DNA from: Panicum virgatum
Lineage: Eukaryota > Streptophyta > Magnoliopsida > Poales > Poaceae
DNA: 64,000 nucleotides
Assembly: GCF_016808335.1 (NCBI RefSeq)
Contig: NC_053149.1
Span: forward strand, 20,618,733-20,682,732
Direction of reading: 5' to 3'
The notes under the pieces are model-generated. The model had not been told where the DNA came from, did not search any database, and worked only from the letters and a program-made list of their open reading frames with translations. The stretch's first letter is position 1, and the number at the start of each line of letters is the position of its first letter. A program made the position numbers and the translations under genes. Shown here piece after piece: positions 35,039 to 46,189 of this stretch.

Positions 35039-35917
35039 TGTGGTAGCACGGAAATGTGCTCAAGGCCAATGGCATCAACTCGGTCCTTAATCGATTCCAA
35101 GCGGACTATGCCCATGTGACTTCATTCTCTAGGCCCTACCATTCCGCTCGAATATCGGTACTACCACTTCACTAACAACCAAACCAAACCAGTGCGATCA
35201 AGGGTAACCGGTAAATGTGATACTCCAGCTGTTCTTTCTAGTAGGCCAGATGAGTATTCTAAGCAGAGCTAAGCATCTAGTCAATTTAAGTAATTAACTG
35301 ACTAACATGTGACAAGGACATGGATAAACAAATCAAGGAAGGACAATGCATCAAAGTGGGTACAAGAATGCAATACATACATAATATATATACCCAACAT
35401 TACCCGGTGATATAACTAAACTAATCAAATTAAATAGGTGCAAGGAATTATGCTTAGCTGCTTGCCTCGGCTAGCTTCGGGCTCGACCGCGAACGGGACT
35501 CCAGGCTCGGGCTCAAAAGACTCGGTGGGCTCCACGGGTTCGTTCTCCGATGATTCGGTCACTATAATGCATGAATGTGATGCATGCATTAGTGCGATGC
35601 TATGCTTATGCATAAAATAAAATGCATGAAATGATATGTGCGAAAAGATATACACGAGATAATAATTTCGATATGCAACCCTGACAAAACTGGAGGTTCC
35701 GGTTTTAAGCACTTGTCAGGCCAAAACTGGAAGTTCCGGTTTCTAAAACCGGTGGTTCCGGTTTCAGCCGGTCACTGGTGGACAGTCCACTCCAAAGAGC
35801 CGGACCGTTCGCGACTCGACTTCAATGTGGCGACCATGGCGCAGCGGCGGCACGGCCGTGTTTCGGCGGCAGAGCAGGGCCGGAGCGGGCCGGAGGAGGC
35901 GCACATGCCTCTTCACC
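35039..35917 (-). mobile_element. LTR 4 (minus strand), 3' portion
   Basis: On the minus strand this ends GCTACCACA at 35039. It contains an acidic ORF segment (NEPVEPTESFEPEPGVPFAV, about 35540-35480) in the same relative place as the acidic ORFs of solo LTRs 1-3. Toward 35760-35917 it is GC-rich like their leaders. Copies of ctggaagttccggttt-type segments (35690-35762) recur in the other half at 45210-45250. The SIRE element at about 35918-44768 splits it. A possible duplication tagat is at 35033-35037 and 45285-45289, with one extra base on the left. Confidence 0.65.
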
Positions 35918-38781
35918 AAGTCCTCTCTTGGGTGGCTTTGGCATAGAAGAATTGCTCATATTGGCATGAGCAACCTCAAGAAAGCTCACAAGAGAGGGAT
36001 GATCACCGGCTTGAAGGACATCACATTTGATAAGAAAAAGCTATGTAAAGCATGTCAAGCCGGGAAGTAAGTTGCAACACATCATCCCATCAAGACGATG
36101 TTGTCTACCTCCAAGCCGCTCGAGCTACTACACATGGATCTCTTTGGTCCAACTACATACAAGAGCATTGGTGGTAACCTCTATTGCCTAGTAATCGTTG
36201 ATGATTTTTCACGCTATACTTGGGTCATGTTTCTAGGCGATAAGGGTAAAACTCCGGAAATCTTCAAGACATTTGCAAGAAGAGCTCAAAGGGAGTACAA
36301 CTCTCCAATTGTGAAATCCGGAGTGACAACGGCACCGAGTTCAAGAATATGAAGATTGAAGAATGGTGCGATGAAGAGGGCATCAAGCATTAGTTCTCCG
36401 CCACCTACACGCCTCAAAAAAATGGAGTGGTGGAAAGAAAGAACAAGACACTAATCACTCTAGCAAGAGCAATGTTGGATGATTATGGCACGTCCGAGAA
36501 GTTTTGGGCGGAAGCAATTAATACGACGTGTCATGCATCCAACCGAGTGTATCCCCACCGACTCCTCAAGAAAACTCCATATGAGCTCATCACCGGGAAG
36601 AAACCAAATATATCATACTTTCGAGTCTTTGGTTGCAAATGCTTCATTTATAAGAAGAAAAGGCTTGGTAAGTTTGAGAGTAGATGTGATGAAGGTTTCT
36701 TTCTTGGTTATGCATCAAAGTCCAAAGCATATAGAGTATTCAATCAAACCTCCAGGTTAGTTGAAGAAACATGTGATGTGGAGTTTGATGAATCTAATGG
36801 CTCCCAAGAGGAGGTTGTTGGCTATGACAATGTAGGTGATGAGGAGATTGATGAAGCTTTGAAGAAGATGTCCATTGGGGATATAAAGCCGGAAGAGGTG
36901 CATGAAGGCAATGATCAAGGGGGAGGACCTTCCTCATCTACACCAAGCACCTCCACGGCACCCCAACTGGATGAAGATCAAGAAAAGGATGATCCACAAC
37001 CTCAAAAAAGTGTGCCAACGCCAACACCCCAAGTCCAAGAACAAGAAGAGCAAAATGTTCCACCACAAGCATAAGTCACTCATGATTCACCCCAACAAGC
37101 ATCCATGCATGTACCGCTAGTGAAGCATGGTCGCATCTCCAAGGATCATCCAATTGGTCAAATAATTGGTAGTCCTTCCAAGGGAGTAAGAACTCGCTCT
37201 AAGCATGCTTCATTTTGCGAATATTACTCGTTTGTTTCTTGTATTGAACCCACTAGCATAGAGGAAGCACTTGAGGACTCGGATTGGGTGATGGTCATGC
37301 AAAAAGAATTGAACAACTTCACCCGCAATGAAGTTTGGGTCCTCGAAGCTCCTCTGAAAGACAAGAACATCATCGGCACTAAGTGGGTCTTTCGAAACAA
37401 GCAAGATGAACATGGGGTGGTGATATGCAACAAAGCAAGACTTGTGGCAAAAGGGTTTTCTCAAGTCGAAGGTTTGGATTTTGGTGAAACTTTTGCTCCG
37501 GTCGCAAGACTTGAAGCTATCCGCATCCTTCTTGCTTACTCTTCACATCACAATATCAAGTTATATCAAATAGATGTGAAAAGTGCATTCTTAAATGACG
37601 TTATTAACGAACTTGTTTATGTTGAGCAACCTCCCGGGTTTTAAGATCCAAGGAATCCTAACCATGTTTATAGGTTGCACAAGGCACTCTATGGGCTCAA
37701 GCAAGCTCCAAGGGCTTGGTATGAGAGGCTTCGTGACTTCCTAATCATGCAAGGCTTCAAGATCGGGAGGGTGGACACCACATTGTTCACAAAAGACGTC
37801 AATGGGGATCTTTTCATTTGTTAAATTTATGTTGACGATATTATCTTTGGCTCAACTAATGATTCACTAAGCCATGAGTTTGCTACCATGATGTCTAGGG
37901 AATTCGAGATGTCCATGATCGGGGAGTTGACCTTCTTCCTTGGTTTTCAAGTCAAACAATTGAAGGAAGGAACATTCATCCATCAAGAAAAGTATACTAA
38001 AGATATCTTGAAGAAGTTCAAGATGGATGAGTGCAAGCCGATCAAGACACCCATGGCAACCAATGGGCATCTCGACTTGGATGTGGACGGTAAACCGGTT
38101 GATCAATCCCTCTATCATTCTATGATAGGGTCTTTGCTTTACCTTACCGCATCTAGGCCCGATATAATGTTTAGTGTGTGCTTGTGTGCCCGCTTTCAAG
38201 CAAACCCAAAGGAATCACACCTCTCGGCTGTGAATAGGATCCTTCGGTATCTCAAGCACACCCCTAGCATAGGCTTGTGGTACCCCAAAGGCGCTAGCTT
38301 AGATCTCTTGGGATACTCGGATTCAGATTTTACCGGAAGCCGGGTGGATTGCAAGAGTACCTCCGGGGGTTGCCACTTGCTTGGGCGTTCTCTAGTTTCT
38401 TGGTCGAGTAAGAAGCAAAATTCCGTGGCTTTGTCCACCGCGGAAGCGGAATATATAGCGGCCGGTGCATGTTGTGCCCAAATCCTATATATGAAGCAAA
38501 CCCTTTTGGACTTTGGTGTGATACTAGATAGGATCCCACTCTTTTGTGACAATGAAAGTGCCGTAAAAATTGCCAAGAATCCGGTTCAACACTCTCGCAC
38601 AAAGCACATTGATATTCACCATCACTTCTTGCGTGATCACGAAGCTAAAGGAGACATATCTCTTCAAGGTGTGAGATCCGAGGAGCAATTGGCGGATTTT
38701 TTCACAAAACCTTTAGACGAGAGTACTTTTGTAAGGCTAAGGAATGAGCTTAATGTATTAGATGCGGCAAATGTCATGTAA
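35918..38781 (+). pseudogene. copia pol: integrase, reverse transcriptase, RNase H
   Basis: The domain order marks copia. GAG-pre-integrase is WLWHRRIAHIGMSNLKKAHK with KLCKACQAGK (35935-36067). The integrase core has LLHMDLFGPT, LVIVDDFSRYTWVMF and YTPQKNGVVERKNKTLITLA (36128-36460). The RT has [80 protein letters not shown] and YVDDIIFGSTN (37340-37860). RNase H has YSDSDFTGSRVDCKSTSGG, STAEAEYIAA and HIDIHHHFLRDHE (38310-38640). Damage comprises stops at 36068-36070, about 36391, 37072-37074, 37642-37644 and 37822-37824, and one frameshift near 36315. The RNase H end (37888-38781) is open for 297 codons. Confidence 0.93.
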
Positions 38782-40210
38782 GTTGCCTTGTCATATAGAA
38801 AAATGCATACATATACGACACTTGTCTAACCATGGTAAGATAGTGATGAGCAAGGGTATAGCTAGAGGTAGTGGTCCACTTGTTTTCCTCTAGGCTTGTA
38901 GAAAGACTCATCATGAAGAAGCTTCCCGTGGGTTCAAACTTGACAAGTAGAACTTAAATTCTTGTTATGCATTTCTTGTCATATAGATGTGCACTTCATG
39001 TTTATTCTTCTTTCGCATGTGGTTGTAGCTTGCACCATCATTGCATGCGTAAGGGTCACAAAGGAGATCACTTGATGAAAATGAGACTTGTTTCATATAC
39101 AAGATCTTAATTCATGAAAAGTGAAAAGAGCAAAGTGATTAGGTGTGTTATTGCCTAGTGAGTCATGTCATAATGAGTTTGAAGCTCTCTATCTTCAATA
39201 TTCCTATAACAAGGCTCATACATTTTATTTGGCGCTTTGTCTCTCTTTGCGGCTTTTCCCTGTGTTGAAAAGAAAATCTATTAAGCTAGTGTGCTACCCT
39301 ATTTATTTTGAGGGGTAAAGTCACCTATGCAAGTCCATTAACTTGAGTTTAGTTGAATTTTATAAGTTTATTGGACTTAGCATAGAAGAGTGAGCTGAGT
39401 GAAGGGTTTTTGGGTTCACCGGTTAAACCGACGCTCAAAGGATTTAACCCATCGGTTTAACCGGCGTTACTAAGTTTCTGTCTCAGCTCAGTCAAACCAG
39501 GCGTTCAACCGGAGTATTCAAAAGTCACATCATCGGATCAACCGGTGAACGTAACACAGATCAGACCAAGCAATCAACCGATGTTAGCAGCGTTCAACCA
39601 ACGAGTACAAAATGCATATCGTCGGATCAACCAGCGTTCAACCGACGAGTACAAGATGCATATCGTCGGATCAACCGGCGTTCAGATGGATTTCTGCAGG
39701 AGTCTCGGGTGAACTGCACCGATGCAATCAACCGGCGCTCTAAACCTAAGCATCGATTTAACCGGCATTAAGAAAAAAAGTGGGGTCCACTTGTCATATA
39801 TGTGTCTTGCCCACGGACGCCTACCTCACTTCCTCTGGTTTTCCCGACTCCGCGCTGCCGCCGCTCGTTCCGCCTCCCTAGTGCCGCCGCTACACCTCGC
39901 CGACGCCCGTGCACACCGTCATCAGCGCTCCACGCGTTGTGCGCCTTCCACGCCGCCGACCCGCAGCCGCCGCCGCTCGCACTCTGCGCCACCGCCGCTC
40001 GCACGCCGCCCGCGCACACCCACACCGCCCGTGCACCAGCGCCGCCTATGCACCACCGCCTTCCACGCCACCTGTGCGCCGCCGCCACCGAGTGCCTTCA
40101 CATCACTGCCACATGCTCAGCGCCGTCCACGCAGCAGCACCCCCACGCCGCAAGCCGCAGCACACGCTCGCTCTGTGCCCGCCAAGTGTTTGACAGATTG
40201 CCTGATCGAG
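38782..40210 (+). other. spacer between copia pol and the envelope-like ORF
   Basis: AT-rich noncoding sequence to about 39400, then a stretch with many short ccggttaaaccg/gatcaaccggcgttc tags that resemble those in the 3' LTR. A 44-bp unit is repeated in tandem (cgttcaacc at 39591 and 39635). From about 39780 the DNA turns C-rich and is open in one frame as a Pro/Ala/Arg-rich leader. Its composition looks untranslated, so I place the likely ORF start at the ATG at 40211. Confidence 0.6.
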
Positions 40211-42769
40211 ATGGGTCGCGAGAAGAGGAAGGGAAAGGAAGTCGTGGTTGAGAAGCCCGTCCGCAAGCGGACTCGCGCAGAGAGAGAGGCCGAGAGGGCC
40301 GAGATGGTGGCCAAGGCCGCCGAGGAGCAGGCGTCAGGCCGTGCTCGCCCGTTCGCGATCAGAGAGCAGCCAGCCAGGGGCAGGGGCAGACGCCGAGGTA
40401 TGGGCAGGGTCAGACGTGCCAGGGCCACCAGGGCCACTACACAGCAGACCGAGGGTGATTCGTCTGAGGGAGAGCCGACAGCTGCAGAGTCATATCACTC
40501 GGTTTCAGATGCAGATTCAGATGCAGCGCAGTCAGAGCAGACTCAGGGGCAGAGTACACAGGGGTCACCGACTCTACGATGTTCTGGCCGCACTCGGCAG
40601 ACGTCCCCAACAGGAGAGTCTTCACCAGCGACCGAGCGTCGCACTGGACCGAGGGCGCGAGGAGGTCACCAGCCACAGGAGCCTCGCAGGTCCGCAGCAG
40701 CAGCAGCAGCTGCCCCTAGAGCCGAGGCCCTAGAGGCCGAGCGTGCAGTGTTCCGTATGGACACTGTTGTGCATCTTGAGCTAGGTGTACTGCTCCAGAA
40801 CTTGACCAAGGCCAATGCGGCGAAGGTCAAGAGGCTCAGGTGGAGTGTTGGAGAGGAGGACTGGTTCCCCGTGTCCCATGACAGCAGGGTCGACCGTAGG
40901 TTCTGGACGCTTCTTCAGGCCAGCTTCTACGAGACCTACCAGAGGCGGGGGCACATGATCTTTCCGCACAGGGTGCTTGACTGGGTTTCTCTAAGGACAG
41001 CTGCAGGGGGAGCTGATATTAGAGAGCACATTGCACAGTTCAGAGGTCTGCCCAGGCTACTTCAGATGGAGCAGAACAGATATATAGAGGACTGGGTCAG
41101 AGTGTTTTATGCCACAGCCTGAATCGCTCCCGAGCGTAGAGCCGTACACTTTGTTTTTGGAGGCCAGGTCTTTGGTCTGTCGAGGGCGACGATAGCAGGG
41201 ATACTTGGAGTTGATTTGGTTGATGTCTCCCTGCACGAGATGGTATACGGAGACGCAGATCCACCACGCAGAGCTATAATTGGCGGGATTGCACCTTCTC
41301 ACGAGGCGATCTCTCAGTGCTTCCGCCAGTCGTTTCCAGCATCGTATGCCAGAGTGCCCAGCTTGCTGACCCTAGAGGTGTACGCAGTTCACATGGCCCT
41401 CCGGAGGATGTTGTTGCCGAGGAGTGGCTACCCAGATGGGTTTACAGGCCTGCAGCAGCTGCTACTACTTCACATCCTCACTCATGAGCCCTTTGACATT
41501 GTTGACTTCATTTTGGCTGAGATCGAGGATGTGATCACTGACGGGATGGGCCTTGAACGTTAGTTTCCTTATGCTCACTGGATCAGCTATATCTGTTCTA
41601 TGATTGTGCCAGCTGAGTCACCCGTCAGTGCAGTTTACCGTCAGGATGAGGCTCCCCGGTTCCCAGTTTACCGTCCGACAGCTCCCCAGGACCAGAGGAG
41701 AGGCAGATAGGCAGAGAGAGCTGCCATGGCATAGTTGTCACCTGAGACACAGGCTCGAGTGGCACAGGAGGATGAGGCACTGCTAGCTGTCGAGGCACAG
41801 CTTCCCGGAGGAGATGATGAGATACACTAGTCTGAGCTTGAGTCAGACTCCTCCGAGGATGCCGAGTTCTTTCCTGCAGCACTCACCAGTCACGACCACG
41901 AGGCAGGAGGGTCCCGAGAGCCAGCTCCAGAGTCACCGGCAGCTGCTACAGTCACCGAGTCCCAGGTGACCCAGCCGTCCGAGCTTACCTCTCTCCTACA
42001 GCAGCTTGTCACTCAGCAGAGAGAGGATCAGATCACGCAGGAGGAGGCCAGGAGAGTCCATGAGGCTCAGCTAGCAGCGATTCAAAGGGAGGCCGCCCGA
42101 GAGCGTGCTGCAGCCGAGGAGCGTTTTGTCGGGCTTATCGACAGAGTCTCTCAGAGGACAGACGCTCAGTTCCAGCAGATGCAGCAGGGCATGATGGCGA
42201 TGTTCTGGATGATCACACAACTGTACACTCACACCAGACTCGCCCCGCAGCAGCCAGGACAGCCAGGCCTTCAGGGTGTTGGAGCACCTCAGCTTGCAGT
42301 CACTCCAGCTCCAGCCCCTACTGCAGCCCCAGCTACTACAGTGACACCGGAGACCACGTTCTCGATGTCCGCACTCCTTGGGTCTGCCGGTCGTCCACTC
42401 TTCTCACCACTGCCAGCGACTACACTCTTCCAGGACTCACTGTCGGCAGTACAGTCAGTCGCTCTCCCCGTCGTACCACAGACACTACTTTCAGGGGGAG
42501 GAGAGGAGTCCATACTTCAGCATTCGACACAGCCGGCAGCTTCAGCACTCACTACTTCAGATGTTGACACATCTTCTGCTGAGCCGGTTACCACATCTAT
42601 GGACCCTCTTCCAGGCAGTGCTAGCACGAGAGCCTCGACGACAGCTACACCCCCAGTCAGCTCCGACCAGCAGCTTCCGTCTGTCACCGAGGGTTCACCG
42701 TCCGATGATGACGACGACGATGACGACCCGGACCGCTTCCTTGCCGTACCACGACAGCCGGATCCGTAG
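40211..42769 (+). pseudogene. envelope-like (accessory) ORF of the SIRE element
   Basis: One reading frame runs from ATG 40211 (MGREKRKGKEVVVEKPVRKR) to 42769, broken by five stops and no frameshift: TGA 41120-41122, then TAG at 41561, 41708, 41732 and 41828. The order is a basic N-terminus, a Ser/Gln/Thr-rich acidic stretch (40440-40740), and a conserved globular core (RRGHMIFPHRVLDWVSLRTA; VFGGQVFGLSRATIAGILGV; LRRMLLPRSGYPDGFTGLQQ). An Ala/Glu/Arg coiled coil (42040-42190), a Pro/Ala/Thr-rich tail and a terminal run of Asp (42707-42729) follow. SIRE elements carry such an ORF after pol. It is called envelope-like, but a fusogenic role is unproven, and I see no strong signal peptide or membrane span. 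Confidence 0.8.
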
Positions 42770-43068
42770 CTCGCCTTTTTGGTGCTTTGATGCCAAAGGG
42801 GGAGAGAGAGTCAGGGGGAGTTGGAGTCAGGGGGAGGGTAGAGATAGAGAGAGCTCATAGTTATCAGGACTTTGATGTTATATCTCATTTGGTGTTAGTT
42901 CATGGATATGTACTTTTGTCGCTTGAGTATGCTGTGGTTTGAGACATATCTATGGATTTCATTTGAGCCGTTGAGCTCTTTGGTCCTTTTTCGAGTTTGC
43001 TTGTGTTTATCCTGTTTTATCTTTCTCGCTCTCTCGTTATGTTTATTGTTGTGTTGTCATCAATCACC
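42770..43068 (+). other. 3' untranslated region of the SIRE element
   Basis: Noncoding, with a gggggag tag repeated four times around 42800-42840 (agggggagttggagtcaggg). This is a purine-rich duplication of the kind that often precedes the polypurine tract in SIRE elements. It then becomes T-rich up to the tract. Confidence 0.5.
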
Positions 43069-43082
43069 AAAAAAGGGGAGAT
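43069..43082 (+). promoter_or_regulatory. polypurine tract of the SIRE element
   Basis: aaaaaaggggagat sits immediately before the 3' LTR and is the primer for plus-strand DNA synthesis. Confidence 0.85.
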
Positions 43083-44768
43083 TGTAAGCATCTAGGCCCT
43101 CTAGGTATGTTTCGGTGATTAATGACAACCATTATTGTGACTAATGAGTTTGTGCAGCTTAATGAATCATTACCGCTCATTTGGTCATATGTCAAAAGAG
43201 GCCCCTCAATTTCGTTATACAAAAAGGCGATCTCGGTATTCAACTCAAATATATGTCAAGACTAAGGATCTTTCTAGTCCTAAGTGTCATAAGGTTGAGA
43301 AGGACACTTAGGTTAGTATAGGTTTTATAGTTTTGTAGTGATCGCACTATTAAGAGGGGTTAAGGTCAAGTAACTTGAGCATGGACATGATCATTTGAAA
43401 ATGGATGCACACTATGTTCACTCAGGTTCCTAGAAGTTCAAATAAGTGGTTTTCAACTTATATCTCAAGAATATTTGGATTTCACTCAAGACTCAAATCA
43501 GAAAAGGCAAAATCAGAAAAAGTCTATACACCGGTTTAACCGACGCTTCCACTTTTCTATACGTCGGTTAAACGCAGTCAGCAGAGTCTGGACAGGTTCT
43601 ATACACCGGTTAAACCGAGGTTGTTTGAATTAATGTCGGTGCATTAGTCCAGAATTGGTTTTTCCAGGGCATTTCAAGTTCAATACACCGGTTAAACCGA
43701 CGCTGTTTGAAATGAGACGTCGGTGCAATTGACCAGTGAGATGGTTTTTCCAGGGATTTCAGAAGTTGTACTCACCGGTTAAACCGACGATGGATTTGAA
43801 TTAACGTCGGTGCAGTTGTCCAGAGACTTGGTTTTTCAGTTGATCAGTGGACAACTACACTCACCAGTTAAACCGATGATACGTCGGTTAATCCGCCCGA
43901 GTTGTAACGGCTAGTTTTCAGAATGGACAGTTTACATGCATCGGTTAAACCGACGCTGGCTATTGGAGGTACGTCGGATTAACCGGCGCTAAGCAGTTTT
44001 TTGGCAGCTTTTCTCCAACGGCTCTATTCGTGTGAGCTGCCTATAGATACCCCTCCAATGGGTCATTTTGCACTCTCTTGACACCAGGCAACATTCATAC
44101 ACTCATATATTGTTGAGAGCCATCTTGAGCTTCATCTTCCACACATTTGTTCATTCAATCATTCAAAAAGCAAGACTAAGGACTTGAGTAGAGAGAAGCT
44201 TGTGTGCATTCGTTCTTGGTGATCGGTTCTTGCTCAAGTGAAGGCCCTAGCTTCTTACTCTTGGTGATTGGCAGCACCTAGGCGATCTTGGTGATTGAAG
44301 GTGTTTCTTCTGGAGCTTGCCAACGATTGTGGGTGCCCGAAGAAGTTTGTACGTGGCTTGAGCTCCACCACGCCGGGATGGTGAACGGAGACTCTTAGTG
44401 AGCGCCCTCGTCTCGGTGACTTGGGAGGTGACAAGACTCTTAGTGAGTGTCACAACGTGGATTAGGGGTGTGTGCCAACACATCGACACCACAGGAAAAA
44501 ATCCGGTTGTCTCCTGCCCACTCTTTACTTTCAAGCACTTACTTTCATGCAATTATTCATGTGCTTGACCTTAGAGATCATAGGTTAGCTCTACCTTGCT
44601 TAGTTTCTTTTCTAGTTGTATCTTTGTAAGCTTGTGTAGTTTGCCTAGCTAGCCGGTTGGTGAATTGAGCCTTACTAGTATTGCATAGGTTAATGTTGCT
44701 TTACTTTGTTTTAGAAATTTGAAAAAAGGCCCAATTCACCCCCCTCTCTTGGTCCATCGATCCTTACA
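43083..44768 (+). repeat. 3' LTR of the SIRE element
   Basis: 1,686 bp from TGTAAGCATCTAGGCCCT to ATCCTTACA. Between 43529 and 43956 a motif close to caccggttaaaccgacg occurs six times at roughly 75-90 bp spacing. The motif contains CGGTT-A-AACCG, a short inverted repeat, so it could bind a dimeric factor. The sequence ctgcctatagatacccctcc near 44040 is a TATA-like candidate promoter. The partner LTR is missing. Confidence 0.9.
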
Positions 44769-45284
44769 CCGAGGAGATGCTTCCCTTGTGAGGAATTGAG
44801 CCACGACTCACCGGAGACGACGAATCAAGGCCGGCAGCGGAGCTCCTCGCGGCGGCTTCCAATGGTGGCCGGCCGCTGCGAGATGGATTCCGGCCGGGTA
44901 GGGCTCGGCCGGGCTTGGGGAGGCACGGCAGAGGTGGAGGAAGAGGAATGGAAGGCTTGGGCGTGAGGAATTGGAGAGAGCCGCGGCCGGGGACGGACGG
45001 GGCGGCGGCGACACGGCTTTGCTCGGCTCGAGCTCAAGGAAGAAGAAAAGGCGAAGCGGAACACGGCACTCCACGGTGAATAAGGCCGGCGGCGAGATAG
45101 CGGATAAGGACGTCCGCGGAGTGAGGATGGCCGGCACGTGGAACAAGGATGGCCGGCGGCGGTAGCGACGTGCGGAGCGCCGCAATTCGTGCTTTGCCCA
45201 CCGGAGCAGAGTAAAACCGGAGGTTCCGGTTTTTGAACCCGGAGCTTCCGGAATTTCAATTTTTCTAAAACCTCGGATGTTACA
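44769..45284 (-). mobile_element. LTR 4 (minus strand), 5' portion
   Basis: On the minus strand it begins TGTAACATCCGAGG at 45284, has a copy of the ccggaagctccgggtt segment, and runs into a GC-rich leader (45180-44775) before the SIRE element. The start resembles Tekay-type LTRs. Minus-strand Pro/Arg-rich frames here (44808-45185) are leader composition, not genes. The LTR is inserted in the exonuclease-like gene to its right. Confidence 0.7.
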
Positions 45285-45960
45285 TAGATGATCTGCTCGT
45301 CGCTGAGGCTGCGCGCGTCCCAGCGGCCCGTGGTCACCCCGTGCGCGGCTTCGCGAGGTCGACGCCCAAGACGGCGGCAGCGATGGCGCGCAGCCCGGCC
45401 TGGCGGAAGTCCGGGCGGCCCGCGTACTCCTCCGCGTAGCCCCGCAGGTCTACCGCCCAGCCCACCTCCAGGCCGTGGTCGGCCTCGGCCCTGAGCCGCG
45501 CCGCGTCCGCATCCACGCCGACGCTGAAGAAGCGGACCGTGCGGTCGCCGAGGAACCCGTGCAGCGCGGCGGGGAGGTAGTCGGCATGGAGGAGCTGGAA
45601 GATGAGGCAGCGGCGGTCCACGCAGAGCTGCAGGGTGGCGTGGCTACGGGGTTCTGCTTGCCGCGGTAGCTGGGGCGCCACTCGACATCTAGCCCGGCGA
45701 TGATGTCGTAGCGGGTGCCGTCGAGGCGGTTCGCGGAGAGGACCTGCGTGATCCAGCGCTCCACGACCTTGCCGGAGGACGTGACGGTGGTGGTGATCGC
45801 GTATTGCCCGAATCTCACGGTGACCACTTCGGCCTCGGCGCTATTGGATCCCTCGTCCTCGTACGACTGGTGGCTGCCGAGGCGGCAGCGACGGCCTTCG
45901 GCGCTAGTATTTTGGAGTTTGGAGTTGGAAACACATCCGGTGGCGTCAAAGGAGGATCAA
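45285..45960 (-). pseudogene. Werner-type 3'-5' exonuclease-like gene, disrupted
   Basis: The encoded pieces match the plant family of DEDDy (WRN-like, DnaQ-fold) exonuclease-domain proteins. Exo I is DIIAGLDVEWRPSYRGKQNP, with the D-x-E pair. ATLQLCVDRRCLIFQLLHAD and FLGDRTVRFFSVGVDADAAR (Exo II region) follow. Then come VDLRGYAEEYAGRPDFRQAG, LRAIAAAVLGVDLAKP and GRWDARSLSDEQIIY (entry to Exo III). A 5-bp duplication (gtggcgtggc, 45635-45644) causes one frameshift after NPVAT, and another frameshift lies near 45352. LTR 4 cuts the gene right after QIIY, removing the last catalytic Asp. No ATG was found upstream to 45960. Active relatives would trim DNA or RNA 3' ends. Confidence 0.75.
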
Positions 45961-46189
45961 GGGTTTTTCAAATCTGATGGGAATCTTCTCAATAAAGGTG
46001 AAACCTATCAAGATGTTCTGTACAAGTAAATGGAATTTATTTAGTATAAAAATGTTTAGGGAGATTCCATACATGCAGATATACATGGAGAGTAAATTTT
46101 CTTTACATGCAAGTAAATAAAATATGATTCTTATTTAGTTGCGAAATTCAAAATTCCAAAACTATTCCATCGAAAGGGAATCTTACATG
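45961..46189. other. gene flank, nothing recognised
   Basis: AT-rich sequence between the exonuclease-like fragment and a MITE-like segment. I see no coding frame, splice-site series or repeat. Confidence 0.4.

Larger units (their letters stand above)
35918..44768 (+). mobile_element. 5'-truncated SIRE-type Ty1/copia retrotransposon
   Basis: The order is GAG-pre-integrase, integrase, reverse transcriptase, RNase H, a long spacer, an envelope-like ORF, a polypurine tract and a 1.69-kb 3' LTR. The LTR starts TGTAAGCATCTAGGCCCT and ends ATCCTTACA, the form typical of grass SIRE/Opie-like elements. The left end begins abruptly in the middle of the GAG-pre-integrase domain, so the 5' LTR, PBS, gag and protease are absent. 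This is a deletion, since LTR elements do not normally insert 5'-truncated. It lies within LTR 4, so it is the younger insertion. Confidence 0.9.

Noticed and set aside
39722..40210. Extended N-terminus of the envelope-like protein
   Set aside because: Open in frame but a low-complexity Pro/Ala/Arg/His stretch in C-rich DNA. The ATG at 40211 begins a more protein-like basic segment.
44808..45185. Arg/Pro-rich minus-strand ORF
   Set aside because: It is in the GC-rich leader of LTR 4. The only genuine coding segment nearby is the short GRWDARSLSDEQIIY tail of the exonuclease gene to the right.
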